From assembly GCF_015832195.1 (NCBI RefSeq), contig NC_052028.1, positions 6,367,501 to 6,431,500 on the forward strand: a stretch of DNA of 64,000 nucleotides, in the 5' to 3' direction. Both the position numbers and the translations under genes were made by a program. The notes under the pieces are model-generated. The model was not told the DNA's origin. It searched no databases and saw nothing but the letters and a program-made list of their open reading frames with translations. Below, piece by piece: positions 47,601-60,170 of the stretch. The number at the start of each line of letters is the position of its first letter. The first letter of the stretch is position 1. The stretch is from Motacilla alba alba (lineage: Eukaryota; Chordata; Aves; Passeriformes; Motacillidae).

Positions 47601-49943
47601 AAGGTGGGTAAAACCATGTCATTTTAGGGCAGCTGCACTGAGCATGTCACTCATTCTGGCCCTGCTGGATAAGCCTCAGCCACCCATATTTGAAGTGAGA
47701 GGGCAGCAGTTACCTACCAGGGATAGCTGTCACCTTTAGGACAAAAATTCTTTTTTTTGTGAAAGCAAATGTAATCTCAGATTTTGTTTAATTGTGGACT
47801 GGTAGGCACTGGTTTCCTGCTGCCAATTGTGCATTGTAGGCAGCTGAAATGACAGCTCAATGCACAAAGCTCTTACAGCAACCTGTGAAGGCAAAGGACT
47901 CCCGAGTTCAAATACTGCAGCTCTGGAAAATGTGTAGAAGGAAATTTCTTCTCCCTGAAAATTAGACTCAGTCATTAAAATGTGACCCCATAATGTCCTT
48001 CAATCTGCTTTGCAGATCTGGAGCTAATGCTGTAGATTCCATGAAAAACAAGTGCAGCTCTAAGTTGACTGCCAACAAGTCTGTTTAAGCACCATCATGT
48101 GGATTTTGTAAAGAGCTTTTATTTTTTTAACTTGGCCTATGCTAAACACATCCAAATGGCTTAGGGAAGACATGAAAACTGCAATCAATACCTTTTCCTG
48201 ATGTTCCACTTGTGGTTCCATAATAATACTTTCCAAGCAATACATACATTACACCCTAGAGGGCTTGCCTGAGGCAGGGCAGGCAGTATATTAAACACCA
48301 CACAAACATAGACTTGCAAGACCCTGTTATTGAAGAAATTCCAATCTCAGTCTCTGAAAAAGGAGATATCATTGTGTTTTCAATCCAGTGGTTAATTTTT
48401 TTTTTTCTCACAGTATTTAGGAAATCTGTAAGAGGCAGGATCTGAGTTCAGTTGTGCTTTACTGTCATGATCTGAAGCCTCAGTGCTGGTGTATGTTTGC
48501 ACATATTGAATATGGGCTGCAGGAGGATCCCTTGTGCAAAGTGAAATTCAGCATAAATAAAAGCCTACACTTTGTGAGATTCAATATTGTAGCTGATTAC
48601 ACCCCCATGCTGTATCTGCTTTGTGGACTCTTAATCCTTATAAAAACTCTAAAAATTGCACAAATAATGTTCACTTTGAGAAAAAGCCATTCTTTCCATT
48701 TCAAACCTCCTACCCTATGTTGGACAACACAGTGTAATCGTATAAAAGTATTGTAGAAAAAATTGTATTGTATAAAAATCGTATAAAAGTATTTGTATTT
48801 TAAATGCCAACAGGGCTTAATTTTCTTGGGTTTGTTAGTATTTTCCCCTACTTTTTTCTTTCTTTTTTCCCCCTTTACTTGGCAAAGCACCAAAATTTGG
48901 GGATTTTTCTCAATGAGGCAGAAATAGAACGAGACAGATGCACTGACCACGTGAGTGCAAAGGGGATGATTTTGCTAATGAAAGATAATGTACTTGGGAG
49001 AAAAAGACTATTTGAATAATGGGGATAGCAAAAGTTTTGGCAGTGTTCCCTTGCAAGCATACCTGTGTCTGTTCAGAGATTACTTCCCAGGAAACAACAT
49101 TACCAGCTGGCCAAGACAGTCATGAAAATAGCGTTTCAGATCCTGGGCAACTGCACATGGAACCACGTGGTGTGTGGGTTTATGCATTAACCTGTCCCCA
49201 GTGTTGTAGGAAAAGCTAATAAGTTTATGGTTTCTCCAAATCTTGAGAGCTATTTAATGCTGACGCCAGTGAACCTTTTAGCTTCAGCACAACCCAGCTG
49301 GAGAAGTCATGCATACTTTGGAACAGTTTTGTGAGAGAAAATATCATTACGTTCTAATGATTTTCAGACTGTAGATTGTGAACTTCTGATGGTCCAAAGT
49401 GTGAATGTGAACCTTGTAAGTTTATTACCACTTGACCAATCCAGTTAGGAGTTCACTAGTTAGGAGTTAGCAAAATCTAGATTTGCTTTGAAACAGCAGC
49501 ATGATAACATCAATATAAGCAAGATTATTAGTCTCTTTCAATAGAGATAGTAAATTGTTTCAGATGTATTAATATTTGTGCTAATAGAAGCAGTTTTATA
49601 TCTTGATGTGTAAGATAAGTGTGATATTTCCTAGAAAGTCTGACAACTGAGAACTTGCCATTCACTTGAAAGTCATATCACTCCTTTATTTGTTTAGTTG
49701 TGGTCATTTTTGTGTAAAGGAATGAGCAATGAAGAATTATTATTGAGACAGGCTAAAACGTTTCAATTATTTATGAATCTGCTAAATATATTTTTATGGA
49801 GCAGGGATTTACCACACCCTTCCTAAGAAAGCAAGCACTCTTTTATCTTGCATATACTTACAGGGTACTGAGCACTGGGAGGCAGCAGGGGAACCTCAGC
49901 CCCTCCTTCACCTCCTAGCAGTAGAACAGCTTTGGTAGCTGGC
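44615..49943. other. Unique AT-rich non-coding DNA
   Basis: No gene is supported. The 153-codon plus frame at 45926-46387 lies in a locally GC-richer segment with a minus-strand frame opposite (45923-46129) and has no domain I know; a frame this long is plausible by chance at this scale. The 100-codon frame at 48454-48756 overlaps a 117-codon minus frame. A short run of AAAAxTGTAT/GTATAAAAxT units lies at 48740-48800. T- and C-rich tracts lie at about 48403-48413 and 48850-48885. Confidence 0.5.
47865..47945 (+). mobile_element. Possible MIR-like or other tRNA-derived SINE remnant
   Basis: The segment GGACTCCCGAGTTCAAATAC followed by GCAGCTCTGG resembles the tRNA-derived part of MIR (GGGTTCGAATCC...CAGCTCTGCC, which includes the Pol III B box). 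The match is short and low in identity. Chance is a real alternative. Confidence 0.28.
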
Positions 49944-49985
49944 TTTTTTTTTTTTTTTTTTTGTTTGTTTGTTTGTTTGTTTTTT
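49944..49985. repeat. Poly-T followed by (GTTT)n microsatellite
   Basis: Nineteen T, then about four GTTT units and a further T run ending at 49985. On the minus strand this is A-rich (AAAC)n followed by poly-A, which can arise from a retroposon tail. No recognisable retroposon body is visible on either side. Confidence 0.95.
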
Positions 49986-52900
49986 AACATGAGATGATGT
50001 TAAACTTCTTGATTTTGACTTTGATATGTATCTATACATCTCTTTGCTTGCCTGTATTCCCACTGAAATTTATGCCTCTGTGTATGCTGCTATAACCACT
50101 TGTGAATTGCTTTCATGAATTTGAAAGCTCTTGGATGTGTGAGCAACATCCAAGAATGTCTCCAGGTATAAGCACATAAACCATTTACAAATTTACATGA
50201 TGGACACACTTATTCTAATATAGTGGGACAGGGATATGGAAAAGGGACATAAGATACTCTCAATAAAAGGCAGTAAAACAGATTAGTGAGCATAAAGCTG
50301 GAGCAGGAATCAATAAATATCTGGCAAGATCTTAGGCAGGAGAGGGAAACTCCTATGAAAGTATTTTCTTCCTGCATTTTCTAGAGCATACTATGATTTT
50401 ACAGTGCTAAAGCAAAGGTTATGAGCTTATTGACACTGGGTGCAGTGTAGTCCACACAAAAATGTGGATGGTGAATGAGTTTAAAATAGAAAAATGAGTT
50501 TAAAAAAGAATAATTTAAAAAAGAAAAAACCCAAGAATGCACACTCTCAAGGGATCTCTCACACATCTTTTTTTTTTCAGTTAAAGACAAGATGTTCAGC
50601 AATTCCAAATTTTACATTTTCATACTTTCCCTCTCTACCTTTTGTACCCCCTTTCTCAAAGCATGCAGTTCCCTCTGCAGAATATGACCCTCATGGAATC
50701 ACTGAGAAAAGCAATGGTCATGAAAAGCCTATCAAACCTTGGAGTCCTCCTGCTGCAAAGAGAATTTGAAAAAACTTGGCCAGAACAGTGAAAAAGCGGT
50801 GGGGATTTGGAACAGTTTGCATGGTTATAAATATCAGCAAAATCAAATAGAAAAGACTGTACAAGTGATGGGACTAAAACAGATGACAAAAATCGAGTCT
50901 TGTTCTCAAGTATCAAAGTCACTCCTTGTTGAGGTTTGGCAGTAAAATCCAGCACCATCTTGTGTCCTGCTGTGCCAGTGCTGTGGTGAAGGCTTCAGTG
51001 AAGACAGCTATCTGGATAAATGCATCCCTGCCATATTTCACCGCTCGTCAAGCATGTTCCCAATAATGTTTTAGAGAATTAGATTCAGCTGGTACCTAGA
51101 TGCAATTAGGAAAGAACTCCTTCTCTTACAGGTGCTACAAGCTTCCTTTTTTCTAGTCATCAAAATATTTCCCGTTCTTATATTCTATTCCATTAACAAA
51201 AGCCAGTCCAAGTGTTCTTTTTATTCAATGCTCAAAGAAACCTCACAGTTTAGTGTAATTGTTGAATTGCCTGTCCTGTTGTTTGTGCTGTTCTAACAAC
51301 AGATTTATTGTTTATGTCAGTCTTGTGAGGTTTTCATTAGATCAGCTCAAGCTTCTTAGCGCGCAAACTTTTCTCATATTTCTGTCATTCTCATTTTTGT
51401 TATCATCTGTGGACAGGAAGGGGAAATGGGGCCACATTCCAGAATGTCATTTGTGTTAAAGCAGAGGTTCTTGAATATAAACAGGATCCAGCTTCCCTAC
51501 AGACAAGCTTGGGGTCTGGATAAATAACACCCTTCTTGAAGCATGATGTATAAATCTGTCTTTTCTGTCCTCTCACAGTAATACTTCCAGATTGTGAAAC
51601 ACCTTTTCTCTTTCTAAAGTAGGTCTTGTCTCTTTTCTGCCCTGTGGAGTTATTCTCCTGTCATTATACCTGACAAGCTGCTCCCAGCTCCCTTGGTTCA
51701 AGACACATCTCTTCACAATGTGTTAGCAGCAGCAGCAGCAGAGCATCTGTGTTTGAAGCTCCAGCTCATGCTGAGCTGTTCCCTTCACCCCAAATCCCAG
51801 CCTGTGCTCACTCCCGTGTGTGCAGGGGCAGGATTTTCCCCAGTGCACACCAAAGGGCACCTCCACACAACTCAGAGTTTGCTGTTAGCCCAGTTTGACA
51901 ATATCAGCGTCTCCCAGACATGTAGAGTGGTTTTAATGGATAGTACATTCACATGTTATAAGTTGCTGTTGGAACTTATGATTTGACTCTGAGAATTCTT
52001 GCAAAATCTTAGATTTATTGGAAGTTGTTGGGTTACCTTAATCCATTTAAAAAGATCAAGATTCTCATAAGATGTATTTTTCCTGTGCCACTAGCTTATT
52101 GGAAAATATGTCAAATTTGTTCTTAAAAAGGATCACAGAAAAGAAAATGTTATGATTTTATTTATAGTGTGTATTTAGATATTTTTACAGCATTTTTGCT
52201 TATATATCAGTCTAAACCATAAATAGAAAAATAAAACCTGCTGATTTAAAAGTATAATGTCAACACTAGTAAAGTCCGCCAAACATATTGCTTTCTTCTT
52301 TCTCAAGTAACTTTTTGAAGTCAAGGAAATTATTCACCTGACAGAAACTAAGGAAAATATTCAGTTGCAAGTATGTTTGAAATTTCAGGATAAAGTATAC
52401 TGGAATATGCTGCCAGCTTCAGTACTATAATAGAGCAATTTCTACCTCAAAACAGACACTTGGAATTTTTCTGCCTGTTCCTAAATAACGTATTTTGTAA
52501 ACACAAACCTTAGCCAAGTGCTCAGATGACTGCAGAAACTGTGTTCAGTCTTATAAACAAGAGGATGGAGCTTTCACTTTCCTCTTCCTTTCATTTCTCC
52601 CCATGATTCTGCCTTTATAGCTCTACAGAAGAGCTTCCTGCTCACAAACTTCTTATAGAAAATGAGAGACTAAAAGAAGTGAAAAATACTCAGTCCCTTC
52701 ATCTCAGTTCCACGTTGCAGAGTAAAAGGAGCCCTGCTAATGAGACAACACACCTGGGTGGCTCCTGCCTGCAGCAGCCCAACCCTTGGCACGTGTTCTG
52801 AGGGAAAAGTTGTGGTCAGCAGGAAACTAAAAATTCTCCTATCTTCAAATTAACTGGACTTGAATGAATTTTCAGATAGAAGAAAAAGGCCACAAAGGTC

Positions 52901-55900
52901 AAAAGTGCACTTAGAAACAGAGCTCTTTGACCTTGTGGCATACTGGAATCTTTGTCACTATGAGTATGAAAATGAATCAATAGGAAAATTACAGGGATGA
53001 TTTTATTTCGAAATGTTGATTTCCAAAGATTTGCTACTATAGATTTTGTTACAGAATACTGCACATTTAGGTGTTTCAGTTATTCCAGTAATTTCCTGGT
53101 TTACTTATTCTTGCACAAGAAGCAATTAAAAGAATTGCTGTTTCTAATCCTTCTAATCTAATTTCATTTTTAATGCAGATAATCAGAGGTGCTCTACATG
53201 CCCCTCTCTGGCCTCTCAGACATTGGTATTCTTTTCTAAACCCTTTCTTTCTCAAGATGAGTTGCTTTTCAGAAGGCAGTTAACAAAAAAAATGCAGCCT
53301 GAGATGCTAAAAGTCACACAATATTCAGCACTGATGTTTTTTGCAAAGGAGAGAGCAGAGCTGAGGCTTCTCCCTTTTGTAGGATTGTCATTTCCAGTCT
53401 GTCTGCTGCCCTAAAATGACATATTTAAAACTGAAGAAGTTGTCAAAAGTTTGTTGAGATTTTTTGAAGATTGCTTAAAAATCGAATCTATCTCAGTAGA
53501 AAATGTGCAGCCTATCCCAGTCACTGAAGGATGTGAAAATGTACAGAAGTTATTCACTGAAAACAAAGCATGGAATGCTGCAAACACAAAGGCCTCTCAA
53601 GTTGGCCCTGGAGGTATCTGGTATTCCTATATTTAGTTTTAATTACAATGATGGTTAACCTAATACTGCTTTTAGTGCTTGTAAAGTATTAGAACTTTAT
53701 TGATATCAGTTCCTGGTGCTCTCTTAATTTTCACATCCTCTGCAGCTGTGGTGCTTCATTTCTGCCTTGCTCCCATGCTAAGCTGAATTCTTGCTGAGGC
53801 TTGACTCACTGGAATGATGCAGCAAGCTCTGATTGACCTCAGCGCATTCTGCAGGTTGATTGAATCATACAGTTCCTTGGGGAAGACACACACTGTGTTT
53901 CAACCTCACTTAAGGAAAATATTTTGGTTTACACATCTTTTTTATAAAAAAACCAAGTTGTTCTGTGAAACAAAACCTGTTTTTCAATGCCTCTGTTACC
54001 TTGTCTTTGTATCCTACATGACTCTCTGATGTCTAATAAAATGAAAGCTTCTGTTTAAATTTTTCACTCCATCAGGCACTCCTCTTGTCTGATGTCAGTG
54101 CAGATCCTTTTGTGCTTGGGAAGGAGTTTTCTTGAGTTTTAGCCTTTGGAAGGGGAATTTGAGCATTTTCTCTCCTCTACCTGGCTACCTCTTTTAGTAA
54201 ATCATGAGGAAGTTATTAGCTTTAGGACTTATATTGCTATTTGAAAACAGCTAACAGGATCATAAGAAAGCAACTAATAGACATACACAAAGGCATTATG
54301 ATGACATAAGCCTTCTTGACTTGGAAAAGTAGGTAGAAAATGCTTTTCAGAAGGAGGAAAATTTGTGATGCTTGGCATCTCAGACATCAACAGAGAATTT
54401 ATCCACACAATACTGTTAATACCAGCCAAAAGGGGAAAACCAAGAATTATTTTAAAATAGGAGTTGAGAAGTGACAGAAAATCTATAAACTATGATTTTT
54501 CCATATTGAAGTTCTCCGGAGCTGTATCCGCTGTGTGGGTGGACTCAGTTTGTGGGAAAATCTGTGAGCAGGAATTGTAGAGATCAAATTTTTTTCGTGT
54601 CTCCCAGTGCAGTGATTTTTACAGATGAGTACTTCTGAAAGTGCCTTGTAGGAAAAAGGAGTTGCATTAAAGAGACAAAAGTATATGAGCTATATATAAA
54701 TGTTTGTTCACAGAGAGAGAAAGGGTGTACCTAGAGTGTGTGGGGACTTTTGGGTGTGAAAGGGTCTAGATGCTCTTTGAAATCTCTAACAGCCTTTGGG
54801 AGGATCTCAGTGAAGCAGCCTTTGCTTTCTATTGTGGTGTTAACAGAAGGAGGAAAGAGATGAAAAAAGTGAAGGAATTATGGCCAGAAGTTGAGCTCTA
54901 AAAAGTTAGACTTTACTTCCATGTGTTCCTTTCAGGTAGTTTTCTCAAGAGGAATAAGTATTGCTATTTGCATTTCAAAGGCAAAAAACTGACTTACAGG
55001 GTAAATCAGCAGCAGAGCTGGGGATCATACAGAGATCTGTTTTGTCTAATGTCCTATCCATTAGCTATCACTGTTCACATAATATCTCACCACGACATGC
55101 TATTAGATGTGAGAAAAAAAGATGTTTGACAGAGGCACGTTAGGAATTGCTGACAGTATTCTGCTGAAATTTGAAGACTTCTAGAAAGGATGGTTGAAAT
55201 CAAAGACAGATTGGCAGTAAGAGAATCCAAACTTTTTTTTTTCTTTTTTTCCCCCAGTAAAATCTTAAATGTTCTATGTGAAAATGCTATCATGCTGCTC
55301 CAGAGTAGCTGTTTTCCATAACCATCAAGTTCCTTTTCTGTCCTACAAACCAGCTCTATCACAGAGAGTGTCCTTTTATTGAGAATGCAGATCCCAATAA
55401 AACAACCATTGTAGATGTTTTAGAGCAAGCATTGACTATTTATTCTCTTGATTTGTATGTATTTTCTTATTGTCCCAATTACTGTCTCTAATTTATGCTG
55501 CTTAAATGATATTTAAAATTTTCTTGCACTAGTAATACTGAGTTTCAGAAGTAGCTTTTAAGAACATGAAAAATACTCATGTAATGAATATAGTCATAAT
55601 GTCCTAAGGAACAAGAAAAAGACAAATTATTAGAGCAAGAACAAGCAAAAGAAAAAAATATTAGCAGGGTAAGGACTTCTTAGAGAGGATAACAACAACA
55701 AAACAATTATGGTAGCAGCATGAAGGCAGGAATCAGGCCATGCTTCATGCTATCAGCTCTGTGAACTCGATTGTCACAAATATTATGTTCTGGTCATTCA
55801 GTCCAGAAAGTTTGTGAAGACATCAAATAAGTAGTCACTCTGTGTTTGCTGGGTTTGTGAGTTTTTTTAATAAAAAGTCTAAATAATCCTTTGCTAATAC

Positions 55901-57934
55901 CTATGAGGCTCTAGAACAATTCCAAATTTACTTGATTCTTAAGTATTTTGGGTTTAATTTAGCTGAGCATTCAAGAGAGACTTTTCAATCCTTAAATATT
56001 TAATGAATAGTTATAAAATGGTAATTGATCCTGTTGAAAGCAGAAGAGAAAATATTCAAAATTACTTAGTAGATAACTCAATTCTAGGAGTACTGTTTTC
56101 CTTGAGAACAAAAAAAGGAATGGCAGGTTACTGAAGTTGTAGCTCCAATACCCCTTGCAATGTCTCTGAGTTCATGCTGCATACATTCCAGACCCATAAG
56201 AAAACCATTCTACGTTCACGCAGCTGTTGTCAAACTCAGTAGCCACTATTCTGCTTCAAATTGTTTTGGAGAAAAGGGAAGGCAGCATTCATGAAGAACA
56301 GATAAAAGACAATGAATTGTGGCACTGTCCAGAGCAGCACTAGCAAACACAGGCTGCACAGTCAGGCCACATTCGCCTTGTAATGTCAGCTCTTCACAGC
56401 TCTGGTCTATAAAGCTTTAACTGAGCGAGCTGCTGCCTATCAGAGGTGGAGGAATCTCTGCATAGGGTGGAAAAGGTGCTGAATCCAAAAATTCCCTTAC
56501 AACTAGGCATTGCATCCTGCTAATTCAGAGTGAAAATGCAGCAAGTTCCCAAATTTTTATCTGCAACCTTATTAATCCAGAGTTTTCTTAATTAAATACA
56601 CTCTCTTTTAGTCATCCATAGACAATCTTCTGCAGGCACCAAGGCAGAATTTACTAAACTGCATTAGGCAGTAAAATGGAAGGCAGTGTGTACCCAGGAT
56701 GTTTTAAGAATAAAACACTTTGAATTGCTGGTGTGGAAAGTGAAAACAGCAGTGCCTTCTAAGGATGTTTGAAGAGCCATTTTTCTAAAAAAATCAAGTA
56801 AAAGTGACGAATTTATTGTGTTGCATTAGAGGCTGCCTTACATTGTTTAGCTATCTCAGAAGCCCTGGAAAAGTCCCCTGCAAAAAGGCCAAAAAGAAAG
56901 ATGGGGGCTCAGAGAGAAGGACATAGGAAGATGTAAAACATTATGAAAATGGGCATTCCTCAGATGAGCTGCTTGGCTCCTTATGACTGATAGGAATTTA
57001 GTTTAAGTACAGCAGCACCAATCTTGCTGCTGTAATAGTAGTAATATAGTAATAGTAATTGTAATAATGGTCACTACTCCTAGAGCCTCCTGTTGAACCC
57101 AAGAAGAAAAGCTCCCCCCTGCCTGGTTTGATGGCTGCCCTTTATGCCCCCTGCCATGCATATAGTGCACAACTGGATATTCACAAATAAGAATAACTTA
57201 ATGGGCTTTCCTCCTTTCCTTTCAAATGCAGCTGAATGACTGTATTTTTCACAAAACCCCTCCAAGGATCTCTGGCAGAGATTGTAACCTTTTCTAGCCA
57301 GCACCTCCACTGCTGGTTGTCGTTGTCTCCAATAATGCTAGCTAAGAACACTGGCAGTGGCTGGTAGACACCACTGCAGCCAACTGAAATAACTCTTCCC
57401 ATTTGGCCGGCGGGCACATTTTAGCTGTGTTTCTGTTAGACTGTTATTTTCCAGTCTGGTGACATATTGCAGGGGTCAACATGAGGAAAAACAGACATAG
57501 ATCTTTCACATTTAGTCCTCTCAAGTGCTCAGTTTTCAGCAACCTCTTCTCAAGAAAACTATGCCACTTGGCAGCTTTGGTTGGTTTGCTCCCTGTTCTG
57601 AATGGAAATAGCCACAGCATCACCCCTGCTTTGAAATTCCTTAGAGTGCTTATTGTTTTATGGTACAGGGCTGGCAGAGTTAGGTGTAATGGAAGTACCA
57701 AATGCTACCAGCTGACAATTTGCACCTCAAATCTTTTTCTCTGGGAGCAGAAAGGTTTTGAGCAGCCAAATGCCATGGTTGCATTGAGTTGCACGTGTGG
57801 GAGGATGATGGCAGCTTCTGCTCTAGCAGACCTCCAGTGTCATATGGCGTTTAGCACTACAGTCTTTGTAAAGTCTTTCACTAGTTTCTTTCTGCATCTT
57901 TGCATAAACACTGCAAAATTGTGAAACAGACCTG
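49986..57934. other. Unique AT-rich non-coding DNA
   Basis: No gene is supported. A possible MIR-like remnant lies at about 54960-55080. A (TARTAR)-like trinucleotide stretch lies at about 57033-57068. A pyrimidine tract sits at about 55231-55257. Open frames in 57080-57924, including a 147-codon plus frame at 57481-57924, overlap 76-85 codon minus frames. That mutual openness argues against coding, though the region could be an old unrecognised retroelement. Confidence 0.5.
54960..55080 (-). mobile_element. Possible MIR-like SINE remnant, antisense
   Basis: The plus strand reads CTTACAGGGTAAATCAGCAG, then CAGAGCTGGGGATCATACAG, ATCTGTTTTGTCTAATG and ATTAGCTATCACTG. This follows the order of the MIR reverse complement (TTACAGATGAGG...GGCAGAGCTGGGATTCGAACCCAG...CTCTTAACCACTATGCTA). 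The order and spacing support homology better than any one piece. Diverged and judged by eye. Confidence 0.42.
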
Positions 57935-58022
57935 TTTGCCTTGTTTTGCTCCAGATGTTTCTCCTATGTCTGGGTATGCTTTGCCTTGTTTTGCTCCAGA
58001 TGTTTCTCCTATGTCTGGGTAT
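57935..58022. repeat. Perfect direct duplication, 43 bp at 45-bp spacing
   Basis: The segment beginning TTTGCCTTGTTTTGCTCC occupies 57935-57977 and recurs unchanged at 57980-58022. The 45-bp period is 15 codons, so the minus-strand frame at 57840-58097 stays open and shows a repeated peptide (RHRRNIWSKTRQ twice). Perfect identity means a recent duplication or an active variable-number locus. Confidence 0.97.
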
Positions 58023-59104
58023 CCTTTTTCTATCTTCATTCTGGCCTTCAGAATTTTCGATTTTCATGTCTAAGTTAATCAAAATCACTGAAAACATTTA
58101 AGAGCAGTATTACATCAGCTTTTATTTTAGGTCAGTTATCATTGTTAAGTTATGCCTGAGCCACTTCCATTTTTTCAGAAGCATGTTAGGAGACAGTCCA
58201 AGGGGGGTCAGTGCAGCCTTCATCTCTAGGCAGTTTTACACTGCTCTCCATCCCACTAATTTCCATTCTCTTCCACATAGAAACAAACTCATTACTCTGT
58301 TGGACCTCTCTCTGCCCCCTCAGAGGAATTAATTGCTGTCAGTGGGTCAGTGTTGAGTGCTGTTATCAGTCAGTAACAGGTGAAAGAGAACTGCTTGATA
58401 AGCATCCTGCATTACAGAGAGTGAGGAATGCCTGCGTGATTTACATGGAGATACAGCAACATCCTGCCTTTAGACCTGTAGGCTTTGTGGAAACTGACCC
58501 TTGCAAATCAAATGAACCCAACCCTTTTCCTCACGTTGTTGATTCATGTGTTTGCAACAGTTTTGTGCCTTTCCTCTGAACCTTTCTGGTCTCAAATATT
58601 TTCTGTAGAAGATAAAGGAGTTTGCTGATAATTTCCTATTATGAAGTCAGAGTGGATTCCCTTCTCGTACAGGAATGGTCTTATTGTTCTAGCTTTTAGG
58701 GAAGGGCAATGCAATCTAACTTTAACACTGAAGTACTTCCAAAGAACATAGTACTAAACTAAAAGCTTCCTCACAATTTATGGGAGTAATGAGGACAATA
58801 TGTGGCAGGTAGGATCAAGCCTAACCCTAAGGCAAAGATATTGGGAGCCCAAAGAAATGTTAACCCCATACTATTAACAATTCTTCTTGTTAGCTGCTAT
58901 CAGTGTGCTATTTAATTCACCCACTATTTTTCTGTACTGTGCTTGGAGGGTCTATCCTGACAAATAATTGTAGACTAATCTCACAGATTGGTTTCTTCAT
59001 AAAATTAATGTTCTAGACAATAAGGTAGGTCAGATTTAGATGGACTCCTGCATTAGGTTAACCAGAGATTCTGAGGATTACCAACAATATTTGTGAGATG
59101 GATG

Positions 59105-59190
59105 CAGAGCTCAATTGACCGAGCACTGAATCAAAAGGAAAACCCAGTCTTCAGCTCCTGGACCTCTTCAGAAATCAACCTGGGAATCAC
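59105..59190 (+). mobile_element. Possible MIR-like SINE remnant
   Basis: The segments AGAGCTCAATTGACCGAGCAC, TCTTCAGCTCCTGGACC and CAACCTGGGAATCACC loosely follow the start of an amniote MIR (AATGGTTAGAGCACTGGACT...GTCAGGAGACCTGGGTTC). The only anchor is GAGCACTG. Low confidence. Confidence 0.28.
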
Positions 59191-60147
59191 CAGATTGAAT
59201 GAATGAGAATTTTCCTAGGACAGAAAAATGGTGTTGGTAAAAATCTAAAAATGAATGTAAAATATCTGTTCACCTCAAAATTGTCTCTGATTTTGGAGTG
59301 AATTTTCATTGATCCTCTCTGTTCCTTATGTTATGATACATATAGAAATTTATTTATCTATCAGCTTTCTGTTTTCATTTTACACCAACCTATCCAAGAG
59401 GTCATTTGCTCATCTTTAGTGCACAGTTTGATATCAGTCAGAACAAAAGAGAGGAGACAAAGAGTGAGCAGCAGAATGAGTGAGAAAGACTGTCGGAGTT
59501 AAACAGAAATAACTGAAATAAGAAGTACAGCTGCACTGCATGCAGAATCCAGTGGCTTAATGTACAAATTATGGTTTCCTTTTCTGCATTTTCAATGTTA
59601 TTTGGTGCTAAGAATTGTGACTTTATTCTGATTCCAAATCGATGTGTATGGATAAAATAATTACGTGTTCATGTCTGAAGTAAATTAGTGACATAAGGAT
59701 ATTGGTTGAGTCAACTTATCTTGTGGTTAATTCCTGATTTCTTGATTTCCTTTTCCAGTTCATTCTTCTTTAAAATATGGGGGACCACCTGGGGCAGATC
59801 CAGCTGTCATTCTGTTCAAACATGTAAAAGTCAGACATTCCCTGTGTATCCTATTCAACATCCTATGTAAAATACATTCCATTGAGCTGAAAATGAGAAA
59901 CAAATTCATAGCTATTCCTCAATCTTCACATATTTTAGCTAATCTTCTCAGACTTCAGTTCTATTTCCAGCAACAATGCTTTCTGTATGTGCTCGTACTT
60001 ACTAATATTGTTTTTTTACATCAGAATGCCAGTCTGCCATACCTTGATCTATGTGTTTAAGTTATTTATATGCATTTGCTGTACCATTTTGGGTCTTATT
60101 AGGCTGACTTGATTTTCTTATTGTATATATTTTGAAATGTCATTTAT

Positions 60148-60170
60148 TCATTTGCAAATTCTGCAAATGA
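60148..60170. repeat. Inverted repeat containing octamer-like motifs
   Basis: TCATTTGCA (60148-60156), five bases, then TGCAAATGA (60162-60170), an exact inverted pair. Each arm is close to the POU-family octamer ATGCAAAT. Binding is inference; the dyad itself is directly visible. Confidence 0.8.

Noticed and set aside
57481..57924. 147-codon plus-strand frame
   Set aside because: Minus-strand frames are also open across it, no family motif, no start context or splice evidence.
58211..58579. 122-codon plus-strand frame with a protein-like second half
   Set aside because: No recognised domain and the upstream CAGTCAGTAACAG lacks the pyrimidine tract of a good acceptor.
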